Shown: piece after piece, positions 24,590 to 34,288 of the stretch
How the letters are laid out: each line of letters starts with the position of its first letter
How positions within the stretch are numbered: the first letter of the stretch is position 1
DNA from: Bacilli bacterium
GTDB lineage: Bacteria > Bacillota_I > Bacilli_A > RF39 > UBA660
NCBI GenBank assembly: GCA_900752905.1
Contig: CAADWX010000019.1
Location: 1 to 64,000 of the forward strand
Direction: 5' to 3'
Length of the DNA stretch: 64,000 nt
Program-made: the position numbers and the translations under genes
Notes under the pieces: generated by a model
What the model was told of the DNA's origin: nothing
Databases searched by the model: none
Seen by the model: the letters and a program-made list of their open reading frames with translations, nothing else

Positions 24590-24640
24590 AAAACTCACGA
24601 ACTTTTAAGTCCGTAAGTTGATTTCAAATGGAGCAGGTGA
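24590..24640. repeat. Element junction F at the tRNA-Gly 3' end
   Basis: R1 arm AACTCACGAACTTTTAAGTC and CGTAAGTTGATTTCAA directly abut the tRNA 3' terminus (TGGAGC, 24,629-24,634). This is the chromosomal attachment site from which the array appears to have grown. Confidence 0.75.
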
Positions 24641-24702
24641 GGAGAATCGAACTCCCGTAGTTAGCTTGGAAGGCTAAGGTTCTGCCATTAAACTACACCT
24701 GC
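24629..24702 (-). tRNA. tRNA-Gly (anticodon UCC)
   Basis: A 74-base cloverleaf with encoded CCA. Acceptor GCAGGTG pairs with CACCTGC; the anticodon stem TTAGC/GCTAA encloses CTTCCAA with anticodon TCC; the T-arm is GGAGTTCGATTCTCC. Its 3' end GCTCCA is the core repeated through the array, so integration leaves the gene intact. Confidence 0.97.
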
Positions 24703-24845
24703 AAATCTACTGAATCAGTAGGCATTTTTAATTTTACTTGAAGTTGTTAAAATTGTCAATACATTTTTATTAAAAAATTTAAATTATATTTTATTTTATG
24801 TTTATTCTTTTAAAAATATTCTATTGATGTTATAATATATCTAGA

Positions 24846-24874
24846 TTGATAAAAGAATATATTTATAGTATAAT
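24846..24874 (+). promoter_or_regulatory. Promoter of the membrane protein gene at 24,900
   Basis: TTGATA (24,846-24,851), a 17-base spacer and TATAAT (24,869-24,874). Confidence 0.75.
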
Positions 24875-24899
24875 CAATTATATTGGAAGGAGTTTTTTT

Positions 24900-25379
24900 A
24901 TGGATTCATTGAAAAAATTTATTAAGGAACATACTTTAGGATTTATTTTTATTGTATTTTGTATAATTATGCTTGTGGTAGGTATAAAAATTGCTTTTAT
25001 GTTTTTATCTGGTAAGGGTGGAAATAAATATGGTGATAGATTAAAGGATATTGAAAAATATTCTATAGATGATAAAGTAAAAACAAAATTAGAGAGTGAA
25101 CTTTCTTCTCTTGATAATGTTGAATCTGTATCATATAGATTATCTGGTAAGATTATTAATGTTATTTTTGATGTTAAACCTGAAATGGATAAAAATATGG
25201 CTAAAGAGGATGCATCAAAAGTTTTAAGTTATTTTGATACAGATGAACTTGGATATTATGATGTTCAAGTATATGTAAAATGTGATAAATGTACTCCAGG
25301 TGAGGGTGGTACTAGTATTTATCCTATAATTGGATATAAGAAGAATACTAGTGAATCTCTTGTATGGAGTAATAATTAG
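24900..25379 (+). CDS. Membrane-anchored protein of unknown function
   Basis: 159 residues: short cytoplasmic N-terminus, one membrane segment (about 12-37), then an outside domain of about 120 residues with VKCDKCTPGEGGTS near the end. The ATG at 24,900 follows GGAAGGAG; the upstream TTG is the -35 box. It is the first chromosomal gene beyond the tRNA and sits 10 bases before the GGDEF sensor gene, probably in its operon. No family is recognised. Confidence 0.75.
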   Translation: MDSLKKFIKEHTLGFIFIVFCIIMLVVGIKIAFMFLSGKGGNKYGDRLKDIEKYSIDDKVKTKLESELSSLDNVESVSYRLSGKIINVIFDVKPEMDKNMAKEDASKVLSYFDTDELGYYDVQVYVKCDKCTPGEGGTSIYPIIGYKKNTSESLVWSNN

Positions 25380-25389
25380 GTGGTAGTGT

Positions 25390-27423
25390 ATGAATAAAAA
25401 AAGAGTACTTATAATTTCAATTGTTGTTTTGATTTTAACAGCTTTGGGTCTTGGTATATATTTTTATTTGACTCGTGAAGATGAGAAATCATCTCTTACT
25501 GTTTTAGATAAACAATGGATTGAAGATAATAAAAATCAAGTAATTGATTTATCTGTAGTTAGTAATGTTCCTGTTTTTAGTATGAATGGTGAAGGTGTAT
25601 TATTTGAATTTATTAATGATATAGAAAAAACTACTGGATTAGAGTTTAATAAATTATCTTATACTAAAGATGAATCTGCTTCTTCAGATTATTCTTTTTC
25701 TTTAGTTGATTCTGTAGGTAAAAAAGATATTGTTGTATATGAAGATAATTATGCTATAGTTGGTAAGAATAATGTTAAATATAATAATTTAGAAAGTATT
25801 CCTAAAATGACTATTGGTGTTTTATCTAGGGATTTGGAAAATGTTGATTATTATTTAAAAGATAATAAAAATATAGTATATAAGTCTTATTCTAAAATGA
25901 GTGAGTTATTGTTATCTATAGAAGATGATGTAGATGCTATTGTTATACCTAAAACATTATATTTAAAAGAAATAATTGAAAATGATAAGTTAAATATTAA
26001 TTATAATATTACTGAAATGAAGAAATATTTAGTATTGAAACTTGGTAATACTAAGAAATTAAATTCTATAATGAGTAAATATTATAAAAAATGGAGTAAA
26101 GATAATTTTGATGATCGTTTTAATAAATATTTTTCAGAAAATTATTTTGATTTTAGTGAAATTTATGAACAAGATAAAGCTAAACTTACTGGTAAGAGGT
26201 ATAAATATGGATTTGTTGAGAATATTCCATATGATAAAGTAGTAAATGAATCTTTAGCTGGGGTTAATAAAGAAATAATTAAGACTTTTTCAACTTTGTC
26301 TAATGTAGAGGTAAGTTTTAAGGAGTATAAAAATTATTCTACTTTAATTAGTGATTTTAATAAAGGAGAAGTTGATTTATTTTTAAATACTTCTATAAAT
26401 GATAAATTTGAAGCTGATAATATTAAGTCTGTTTCTGTTTATGATACAAAAGCTGTTGTACTTGTTAAAAACTCTAGTGATAGTGTTATTAATTCTATTA
26501 GTTCATTAAAAAATTATAATGTTAAGACTATAAAAGGTAGTTTAGTTAACAAAAGTGTTGAAGAAAATGGTATTAAAACTAAAACTTATTCTGGAATTGA
26601 TAGTTTGATTAAAAGTTTACAATCTGATGATATTGTTGTTATTGATTATAATAGTTATTTGATGTATAGAAATGGTGATTTGAAAAAGTATTATCCTGCT
26701 TATATTTATAATTTAAGTAATCAATATGCTTTTGTTTTAAGAGATGTTAAGGCTAATAATATTTTTAATGATTATTTCAATTTTTATTTAAGTTTTATAA
26801 ATGAAAAGGAATATATTAATAAGATTGATTCAAATGATTTTCATGTTGTTGTATCTCATAAATTTATTAGATGCAGTTTAATTGCTGTTATAATTCTTGC
26901 AATAATTACTATAGTTTTAAATGTAATTAAGAAAGCTAAGAAGAAAAATAATAGGAATGAGAATATAAGTAGGGAAGATAAGATTAAATATATTGATATG
27001 CTTACTTCTTTAAAAAATAGGAATTATTTAAATGATTATATGGATAGATGGGATAGTAGTGAAATATATCCTCAATCTATTGTAATTGTTGATTTAAATA
27101 ATGTAGCTTATATAAATGATAATTATGGTCATGAAGAGGGAGACAATGTTATTAAGTCTGCAGCAAATATTTTAATAAATACTCAGATGGAAAATACAGA
27201 GATTATTCGTACTAATGGTAATGAATTCTTAATATATTTAGTTGAATATGATGAGAAACAAGTTCTTACTTATATAAGAAAATTAAATAAAGAATTTAAG
27301 GATTTAGAGCATGGATTTGGAGCGGCTATTGGATATAGTATGATTAATGATGGCATTAAAACTATTGATGATGCTATAAATGAGGCAACACTTGATATGA
27401 GAAATAATAAGGAAGAAAATTAA
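25390..27423 (+). CDS. Sensor with two solute-binding-like domains and a degenerate GGDEF domain
   Basis: 677 residues. Membrane segment at about 5-26, then two tandem domains like bacterial solute-binding proteins type 3 (about 50-240 and 270-480), a second membrane segment (about 495-517) and a GGDEF domain (about 530-675). GGDEF enzymes make cyclic di-GMP, but the signature here is NGNEF (in RTNGNEFLIYL), lacking the GG and the metal-binding Asp. It may bind rather than make the nucleotide. Its hairpin terminator includes the last codons. Confidence 0.8.
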   Translation: MNKKRVLIISIVVLILTALGLGIYFYLTREDEKSSLTVLDKQWIEDNKNQVIDLSVVSNVPVFSMNGEGVLFEFINDIEKTTGLEFNKLSYTKDESASSDYSFSLVDSVGKKDIVVYEDNYAIVGKNNVKYNNLESIPKMTIGVLSRDLENVDYYLKDNKNIVYKSYSKMSELLLSIEDDVDAIVIPKTLYLKEIIENDKLNINYNITEMKKYLVLKLGNTKKLNSIMSKYYKKWSKDNFDDRFNKYFSENYFDFSEIYEQDKAKLTGKRYKYGFVENIPYDKVVNESLAGVNKEIIKTFSTLSNVEVSFKEYKNYSTLISDFNKGEVDLFLNTSINDKFEADNIKSVSVYDTKAVVLVKNSSDSVINSISSLKNYNVKTIKGSLVNKSVEENGIKTKTYSGIDSLIKSLQSDDIVVIDYNSYLMYRNGDLKKYYPAYIYNLSNQYAFVLRDVKANNIFNDYFNFYLSFINEKEYINKIDSNDFHVVVSHKFIRCSLIAVIILAIITIVLNVIKKAKKKNNRNENISREDKIKYIDMLTSLKNRNYLNDYMDRWDSSEIYPQSIVIVDLNNVAYINDNYGHEEGDNVIKSAANILINTQMENTEIIRTNGNEFLIYLVEYDEKQVLTYIRKLNKEFKDLEHGFGAAIGYSMINDGIKTIDDAINEATLDMRNNKEEN

Positions 27424-27453
27424 TGTTTAATTTTCTTCTTTTTTTGATATAAT
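27412..27453 (+). terminator. Terminator overlapping the stop codon, followed at once by a promoter
   Basis: GAAGAAAATTAA (27,412-27,423) pairs with TTAATTTTCTTC (27,427-27,438), a 12-base stem with loop TGT and a seven-T tail. TATAAT (27,448-27,453) for the next gene begins three bases after the tail. Confidence 0.85.
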
Positions 27454-27469
27454 TAGTATAGGTGATTAT

Positions 27470-28378
27470 ATGAGTAAGTTTGAGAAGGTTACTGAAGATA
27501 CTAAGGCATTTGTTTTTCAAACTAAAGAAATAGCTAATAAACATAGAATAAAAGCTAAACAGGGAATAAAAAATTATTTTAAGAAGTTATTTAAGATATT
27601 AAAAAGAAATGAAATGAGTATATTACCTGGACAACTTGCATTTTCTCTTGTTTTGTCTTTCTTTCCTCTTTTATCAATTGTAGGCGTTATTTGTTCATTT
27701 TTTTCTTTATCATTATCTGATATGCTTGATTTTATGATGGGCGTTTTACCTACAGATGTTTTTAATTTATTAAAGGGTTCTTTAGAAGCTCAAATTAGTG
27801 GAGTTAATATACTTTATATTTTACTTGGTATCTTTTTAGCTTCCAATGGTCTTAGATCTGTTATTTCTTCTTGTAATACATTGTATAATTTAAAAAATAA
27901 AAATGATGCATTTAGATGGATTAAAGCTGTTTTTTTAACTATTATTTTAATGTTTTTTATAATGACTGTTCTTATTATATTAGCATTTGGTGATACGATT
28001 TTTAAATTTATTATGGGATTATTTGAAGAAAATATTATTACGCAAAAAATTTATTTTGTATTTAAATTAGGTAAATGGCCAATTGCTATATTTATAATTT
28101 ATAATTTAGTAAAGATAATATATATTTTAGCGCCTGATAGAAAAGTTACTAATAAGTTTGCTAGAAGAGGAGCTATATTTACTACTATTGGATGGATTTT
28201 AGTTACTGGTGTTTATTCTTTTTATGCTAATAATATAGCTAATTATAATTTGTTTTATGGAAATATTTCTAATATTATTATCCTTATGACTTGGGTTTAT
28301 ATTATTTCATATATATTTGTTATTGGAATAGGAATAAATGCTAATGACTATTTGGAAGAAATTAACAGTGATAATTAA
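27470..28378 (+). CDS. YihY/BrkB family inner membrane protein
   Basis: 302 residues with six membrane segments. The family core PGQLAFSLVLSFFPLLS is near residue 50, SNGLRSVISSCNTLYN near 125 and the PDRKVTNKFARRGAIF region near 225. The long charged N-terminus is cytoplasmic. The family was once misnamed RNase BN; its role is unknown. It starts after AGGTGATT. Confidence 0.9.
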   Translation: MSKFEKVTEDTKAFVFQTKEIANKHRIKAKQGIKNYFKKLFKILKRNEMSILPGQLAFSLVLSFFPLLSIVGVICSFFSLSLSDMLDFMMGVLPTDVFNLLKGSLEAQISGVNILYILLGIFLASNGLRSVISSCNTLYNLKNKNDAFRWIKAVFLTIILMFFIMTVLIILAFGDTIFKFIMGLFEENIITQKIYFVFKLGKWPIAIFIIYNLVKIIYILAPDRKVTNKFARRGAIFTTIGWILVTGVYSFYANNIANYNLFYGNISNIIILMTWVYIISYIFVIGIGINANDYLEEINSDN

Positions 28379-28471
28379 TTTTAATTTGTTAATATTATAA
28401 ATGGTACTTATATGTACCAATGCAGACTACTAATAATGCTTGCTATGGTGTTATGATGTAAAATGCACAAC

Positions 28472-28498
28472 AAAAAAAGCCTTTTAAAAGGCTTTTTA
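28472..28498. terminator. Bidirectional terminator between yihY and rpmB
   Basis: Perfect palindrome AAAAAGCCTTTT/AAAAGGCTTTTT serving the convergent genes. Confidence 0.85.
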
Positions 28499-28690
28499 TT
28501 ATTCAGCAACAGTTTCAACTGTGCTATGTTTTTTTAATGTTCTTAATTCTCTAGTACTCATAACAACTTTACTTCCATCTTCAAGAATTACTTTTTGTAG
28601 ATTTGGTTTTTGAGCATGTCTTGTAGCTCTAAGAGAATGTGATCTTCTATTTCCAAATAAAGATTTTTTTTCTGTAACTTTTTTTGCCAT
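28499..28690 (-). CDS. rpmB: 50S ribosomal protein L28
   Basis: 63 residues, the typical size. It shows the basic L28 pattern: GNRRSHSLRATRHAQKPNLQ, then the C-terminal STRELRTLKKH. It is a structural protein of the large ribosomal subunit. The start follows AAGGAGGA on the minus strand. It is divergent from dnaE and shares the intergenic region 28,691-28,828 with it. Confidence 0.95.
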   Translation of the reverse strand: MAKKVTEKKSLFGNRRSHSLRATRHAQKPNLQKVILEDGSKVVMSTRELRTLKKHSTVETVAE

Positions 28691-28828
28691 GTTAAATCCT
28701 CCTTATTAAAGTTTTTTTCCTCGCTTACTAACTTTACCATATTATTCGATTAAAGTCAAATATTTGAGTGTAAAATATTTAAAAATATAAAAAAATATAG
28801 TAAAATTAAATTGTAAGGAGGCTTTATT

Positions 28829-31714
28829 ATGAATTTTGTACCACTTTATATAAAAACTGATAATTCATTATTAAATAGTATGATTAAAATATCAGATTTA
28901 GTAAAATATGCTTTAAAAAATAATATTAAAGCCTTAACTATTACAGATAATAATATGTATGGTGTTATGGAATTTTATACTGAATGTATAAATAATAAAA
29001 TAAAACCAATAGTTGGTCTTGAAATTAATTATAATAATATAACTTTTGTACTTTATGCGAAGAATATAGAAGGTTATTATAATTTAGTTAAATTGAGTAC
29101 TTTAATAAGTGAAAATAATCTTGATTTTGAATCTTTAAAAAATAATAGTTCTGATCTTATATTAATTTTACCTTTTGAATACAAAGATAATAATATTAAG
29201 TCTTTATATGAGGATATATTTATTGGGGTAAAAGATATATATGAGTATAATTCTTATAATGAAAATAATTCTGTTTATTTTAATAAAGTTTTATATTTAG
29301 AAGAAAATGATTATATTTATATTAATTATTTAAAATCTATAAGAGATGGTAGTGCTTTTTCAAATGAATTATTAGATAATGATTTAAAAGAATTTAGTTA
29401 TATAGAAAAAAATTATCCTAAGACTTTAGTTAATTTATCTAAAATAGTAGATATGTGTAATTTAAAAATAGAGAAAAGGGATGATTTATTACCTAAATAT
29501 ACACTTCAAAATAGTTATGAAATTTTAAAGGATAAGGTAAAAGAAGGTATTAAGAGAATTTTTGGTAAAAGTGTTCCTAAAGTATACATAGATAGGTGTA
29601 AATATGAACTTGATGTTATTAATAAAATGGGATTTTGTGATTATTTCTTAATAGTTTCTGATTATGTATCGTATGCTAAGGGAAATGGTATTTTAGTTGG
29701 ACCTGGAAGAGGTAGTGCAGCGGGTTCTTTGGTATCTTATCTTTTAGATATAACTGAAATAGATCCTATAAGATATAATTTATTATTTGAAAGATTTTTA
29801 AATCCAAGTAGAGTTACAATGCCTGATATTGATATAGATTTTGATTATATGAGAAGGGAAGAAGTAATAAATTATTGTATAAATAAATATGGTAAAAAGA
29901 GGGTTGCTGGGATAATAACATTTTCTACATTTGGAGCTAAACAGGCTATAAGAGATATATGTAAGATAAAGAATATAGATTTAAAAGAAACTGATTATAT
30001 ATGTGGTATGATAGATTCTAAATATAATTTGAAAGAAAATTATGATAATAGTAGTAAAATAAGAGATTTTATTAATAAAAGTGAAATAAGAAAATCTATA
30101 TATAAAATAGCTATTAAAATAGAAGGCTTAAAAAGACAAACTAGTGTGCATGCTTGTGGTATTGTAATTTGTTCTAAAGACTTAGATAGTGTTATTCCTC
30201 TTAAGTATCAAGAAAATATTTATTTAACAGGTTATGATATGAATTATTTAGAAAAATTAGGTCTATTAAAAATGGATTTTCTAGGTCTTAAAAATTTAAC
30301 TATAATAGATTCTATAATAAAAGATATAAATGATCCAAATATTAGTTTTTCATCTATTCCTTTAAATGATAGAAAGACTTTAGATTTATTTAAATGCGCT
30401 AATACGATTGGAATATTTCAATTTGAATCTAAAGGTATGATAGATTTTTTAAGAAGATTTAAACCTGATTCTTTTGAGGATCTATTTGCTGCTATAGCGC
30501 TTTATAGACCAGGACCTATGGATAATATTGGAAAATATATTGATAGAAAAAATGGAATTGAAGAGATAACATATATAGATCCTTGTTTAGAAGATATTTT
30601 AAAAAGTACTTATGGAATAATTATATATCAGGAACAAATAATGCGTATTGCTTCTGTTTATGCAGGATATACGTTAAGTGAAGCTGATATATTAAGACGT
30701 GCTATAAGTAAGAAAAAAGAAAATGTTTTAATTGAACAGAGAAATAAATTTATAGAAAAAGCTAGTAAGTGTGGAAGAAGTGTTGAACAATCTAATAAGA
30801 TATATGATATGATTTTAAAATTTGCATCTTATGGATTTAATAGATCACATTCTGTAGCGTATGCTATTATTTCATATAAAATGGCTTATTTAAAGGCACA
30901 TTATCCTTCTTTATTTATGAAACAGTTATTGAATATGTCTATTTCATCTAATGTAAAAGAGTATTTATATGAAGCTAAATTAAATAATGTTGAAATTTTA
31001 AAACCTGATATTAATTTAAGTTCTAATAAGTATGAGGATTTTAATGGAAAATTAAGAATTCCTTTTAATTCTATAAAAGGAATAAGTCTTGGTATTTCAT
31101 CTTATATAATTCGTGAAAGAGAAAATGGTAAATATAAAGATATTTATGATTTTATAAAAAGAATGAATAAGTATAAAATTTCAAGAAATATAATTGAAAG
31201 TTTAATTTTAGCTGGTTGTTTTGATAATGAATTTAATAGAAAAACTTTATTTGAAAATTTAGATTTAATACTAAATTATGCTTCTATTTCACTCGATATT
31301 GAAGATGGCTTAATAGAAAAACCTGAACTTAATTTATATCGTGAATATACTAAGAAAGAATTAATGAAAATAGAACATGATATATTTGGATTTTATTTAA
31401 GTTATCATCCTGTTACTGAAATTAGAATTGAAAAAGGTAATAGTTATGATATTTTGAGTGTTGGTAAATCATTTAATAAAAGAATAAATATAATATTAGA
31501 GGTAAATAAGAAAAAAGAATTAAAAACTAAAAATAATGATTTAATGTGTTTTTTAACATGTAGTGATGAGTTAAGTGAAATTGATGTTGTAGTATTTCCT
31601 GATGTTTACAAAGAAATTAATGTAAAGGAAGGAGATATAATTAATTTAACAGCTCGTGTTGAAAAAAGATTTGATAAATATCAACTTTTAGCTAATAAAA
31701 TAGAAATATTATAA
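28829..31714 (+). CDS. dnaE: DNA polymerase III alpha subunit, DnaE type
   Basis: 961 residues, shorter than the usual 1,050-1,150. The PHP domain (1-200) has lost its metal ligands: the usual HxH appears as LYIKTDN, and the ITDH motif as ITDNN, so it cannot bind metal normally. The polymerase core is intact, with the GPGRGSAAGSLV and PDIDIDFDY motifs carrying catalytic Asp residues. HhH and OB-fold regions follow. In Bacilli, DnaE extends primers before PolC takes over. AAGGAGGC precedes the ATG. Confidence 0.93.
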   Translation: MNFVPLYIKTDNSLLNSMIKISDLVKYALKNNIKALTITDNNMYGVMEFYTECINNKIKPIVGLEINYNNITFVLYAKNIEGYYNLVKLSTLISENNLDFESLKNNSSDLILILPFEYKDNNIKSLYEDIFIGVKDIYEYNSYNENNSVYFNKVLYLEENDYIYINYLKSIRDGSAFSNELLDNDLKEFSYIEKNYPKTLVNLSKIVDMCNLKIEKRDDLLPKYTLQNSYEILKDKVKEGIKRIFGKSVPKVYIDRCKYELDVINKMGFCDYFLIVSDYVSYAKGNGILVGPGRGSAAGSLVSYLLDITEIDPIRYNLLFERFLNPSRVTMPDIDIDFDYMRREEVINYCINKYGKKRVAGIITFSTFGAKQAIRDICKIKNIDLKETDYICGMIDSKYNLKENYDNSSKIRDFINKSEIRKSIYKIAIKIEGLKRQTSVHACGIVICSKDLDSVIPLKYQENIYLTGYDMNYLEKLGLLKMDFLGLKNLTIIDSIIKDINDPNISFSSIPLNDRKTLDLFKCANTIGIFQFESKGMIDFLRRFKPDSFEDLFAAIALYRPGPMDNIGKYIDRKNGIEEITYIDPCLEDILKSTYGIIIYQEQIMRIASVYAGYTLSEADILRRAISKKKENVLIEQRNKFIEKASKCGRSVEQSNKIYDMILKFASYGFNRSHSVAYAIISYKMAYLKAHYPSLFMKQLLNMSISSNVKEYLYEAKLNNVEILKPDINLSSNKYEDFNGKLRIPFNSIKGISLGISSYIIRERENGKYKDIYDFIKRMNKYKISRNIIESLILAGCFDNEFNRKTLFENLDLILNYASISLDIEDGLIEKPELNLYREYTKKELMKIEHDIFGFYLSYHPVTEIRIEKGNSYDILSVGKSFNKRINIILEVNKKKELKTKNNDLMCFLTCSDELSEIDVVVFPDVYKEINVKEGDIINLTARVEKRFDKYQLLANKIEIL

Positions 31715-31729
31715 TTTTCTATTTTTTCT
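31701..31729 (+). terminator. Terminator of dnaE overlapping its stop codon
   Basis: AATAGAAA (31,701) pairs with TTTCTATT (31,718), then TTTTC. A TATAAT box for the next gene lies near 31,752. Confidence 0.65.
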
Positions 31730-31772
31730 TTATACGAAAAAATGTTTGTGATATAATTTGGGTGGTGATACT

Positions 31773-32978
31773 ATGGAGAGAATAATAATGCATATAGATG
31801 TTAATAATGCTTTTTTATCTTGGAGCGCAATAGATTTATTAAATAAAGGATATAAATATGATATTAGGAATAGTTATGCTGTAATAGGTGGAGATGAAAA
31901 AAAGAGAAGTGGTATAGTACTAGCTAAATCTACATCAGCTAAAAAGTTAGGTATTGTTACAGCTGAAACTTTATATAGTGCAAGAAAGAAATGTAAGGTA
32001 TTAAAAGTATATCCTCCTAATTTTAAGTTTTATAATGAAATGTCAAATAAATTTTTCTCTCTTTTAAGAAAATATACACCTGATATTGAAATTGCTAGTA
32101 TAGATGAATGTTATTTGGATTATGGAAAGGTAAAATCATTGTATGGTGATGAAATTAACTTTGCGTATAAAATAAAAGATGAAATAAAAAACACTTTGGG
32201 TTTTACTGTAAATATAGGTATAGCAAATAATAAATTATGTGCAAAGATGGCAAGTGATTTTTCTAAACCTGATAAGGTACATACTTTATATGAGAATGAA
32301 GTTAAAGAAAAAATGTATCCTTTAGATGTTGGAGATTTATTTGGAATAGGTAAACGTACTGTGCCAAAATTAAATTCTCTTGGTATATATAAAATATCTG
32401 ATTTAGCTTTAGCAGATCCTGTTATGTTAGAAAAATATTTTAAAAATCAGGCTTATGTAATGATAAAAAGTGCAAATGGTATAGATGATAGTATTGTTGA
32501 TTCTAATGAATATCATCCTTCATGTATTGGTAATGAAATAACTTTACCACATAATATTTCAAGTAAAAGAGAAGCTTATGATAAACTTTTAATTTTATCT
32601 GAATATGTAAGTAAAAGATTAAGAAAAGAAGAAAAATATGCTAGTGTTGTATGTGTTACTATAAAAGATGAGTTTCTAAAAAGACGTTCACATCAAAAGA
32701 AATTATTAAATGAAACAAATATAGAAAAAGAAATATATAAAACAGCATGTATGATTTTTGATGAATTTTGGAATGGAGAAAATATAAGACTAATTGGTAT
32801 TAGATTAGATGGACTTACATTGTCGAAAAAATATCAAGGTTCTATTTTTGAAAATGTTGAAAAAAGAGAACATGATGAGAAAATAGATAAACTTATCGAT
32901 AATATTAATTTTAAATTTGGAAAAAACACTATCAAAAAAGCTGGAATAGATAATCTTAATTCCAAAAAAGAGGTATAA
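31773..32978 (+). CDS. dinB: Y-family DNA polymerase (polymerase IV / UmuC-like)
   Basis: 401 residues. The catalytic motifs are HIDVNNAFLSW and SIDECYLD; a helix-hairpin-helix (LFGIGKRTVPKLNSLGI) and a little-finger domain follow. It copies past damaged bases. The start ATG 31,773 follows GGTGGTGAT; a TTG 15 bases upstream overlaps that site. No beta-clamp motif is obvious at the C-terminus. The frame beyond the TAA stays open for 22 codons of protein-like sequence. Confidence 0.92.
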   Translation: MERIIMHIDVNNAFLSWSAIDLLNKGYKYDIRNSYAVIGGDEKKRSGIVLAKSTSAKKLGIVTAETLYSARKKCKVLKVYPPNFKFYNEMSNKFFSLLRKYTPDIEIASIDECYLDYGKVKSLYGDEINFAYKIKDEIKNTLGFTVNIGIANNKLCAKMASDFSKPDKVHTLYENEVKEKMYPLDVGDLFGIGKRTVPKLNSLGIYKISDLALADPVMLEKYFKNQAYVMIKSANGIDDSIVDSNEYHPSCIGNEITLPHNISSKREAYDKLLILSEYVSKRLRKEEKYASVVCVTIKDEFLKRRSHQKKLLNETNIEKEIYKTACMIFDEFWNGENIRLIGIRLDGLTLSKKYQGSIFENVEKREHDEKIDKLIDNINFKFGKNTIKKAGIDNLNSKKEV

Positions 32979-33106
32979 TTATATCGAATTAAAAAAATTG
33001 AAAATAGTAAAAAAATAAAAGAAAAATTAGATGAGTTATTTAAATGATGACTTTTCTGTTTATTTTTGATATAATTTAGTAAATAATTTAGAAAATAGGT
33101 GATAAT

Positions 33107-34288
33107 ATGAATGTTGGGATAGATTTTGTAAAACCTGGTATGATTGTAATGGAGGATATTTTTATAAAATCAACAAAATTGATAAGAGATGGGTATGAGC
33201 TTACTGATTCAATAATAAAAATGTTAAAAAGCAATGACATAAAAAAGGTGAAAATTAAAACTAAAGCTGATTTTAAAATGAATGAGACTGTTGGTGATGA
33301 GGTTAGAAATATCGTGATAAAATCATTAAAAAATTTTGATTATGTAAATATAAGAGATATTATAAAAAGTTCTACCGAATTAGCAAATTCAATAACTGAA
33401 AGTAATTCTTTTAATTTTGATTTAAAAAGGTATTTTATTCCAAGGAATGAAGATTATGAACATAGTTTAAATGTCGCTCAATTTGCTTGTGCATTATGCA
33501 AGGTATATAATAAAGTTCATCCTGAAAATCAAGTTAAGATAGAAGAGGTTTCTATGGCTGCTATTTTACATGATATTGGAAGACAAACTATAAATGATAG
33601 TGATTTGAAAAAAATGAATGAAAATGTAAATAATTTAAATTCGGATTATTTCCCTGGATATAGCGACGAATATTTTGAAAAGTATGATGAGTCAAATTTT
33701 CCTATATATGATTTTGCTATAATTAAGGATAATCCACAAATTCCATCTCCTGTTAAAACAGCTCTTCTTTTACAAAGAGAAAATTTTAGCAAAGATATGG
33801 CAGGACCTCTTCATGCAAGTGAGACTTATTTACAGGAACAAAGTAAAAAAACTGCATATACTATGTCAAAAATAATTCATATATGTGATATTTATGAGTA
33901 TTTGATTAGAAAGTCATTATCTTTGAATGAATCTGTATCGAATGTAATCGAAATAATGAATACGTATAAAGAAAATGGAGGCATTGATCCAGAAATGTTA
34001 AAATTATTATTTTTTAGTATCCCTTTATATGGCGTAGGTACTAAGGTTATATTAAGTGGAAATATAAGTAATAATGGTATAACTATAGATTTAAATGATA
34101 AAGAAGCTACTGTAGTAGATTATGATTATAAAAATCCGACAAGGCCAGTTATTAATGTAAGTGGTATAAATATTCCACTTATGAAGTGTAATACATTAAC
34201 AATAAAAAAAATAGCTCCTATTAATTATGAAGAGATATTTGAAATTGAAAATTCAGAAAATAGTGTAAATAAAGGAAGAAGTTTATAG
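33107..34288 (+). CDS. HD-GYP-like phosphodiesterase protein
   Basis: 393 residues. An N-terminal DUF3391-like segment (VKPGMIVMEDI...) precedes an HD domain with EHSLNVAQFACAL and LHDIGRQT. The region where GYP should appear reads DYFPGYSDEYFEK and is not canonical, so cyclic di-GMP cleavage is uncertain. A C-terminal beta domain follows. No membrane segment. With the degenerate GGDEF protein upstream it suggests a reduced cyclic dinucleotide system. Confidence 0.75.
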   Translation: MNVGIDFVKPGMIVMEDIFIKSTKLIRDGYELTDSIIKMLKSNDIKKVKIKTKADFKMNETVGDEVRNIVIKSLKNFDYVNIRDIIKSSTELANSITESNSFNFDLKRYFIPRNEDYEHSLNVAQFACALCKVYNKVHPENQVKIEEVSMAAILHDIGRQTINDSDLKKMNENVNNLNSDYFPGYSDEYFEKYDESNFPIYDFAIIKDNPQIPSPVKTALLLQRENFSKDMAGPLHASETYLQEQSKKTAYTMSKIIHICDIYEYLIRKSLSLNESVSNVIEIMNTYKENGGIDPEMLKLLFFSIPLYGVGTKVILSGNISNNGITIDLNDKEATVVDYDYKNPTRPVINVSGINIPLMKCNTLTIKKIAPINYEEIFEIENSENSVNKGRSL

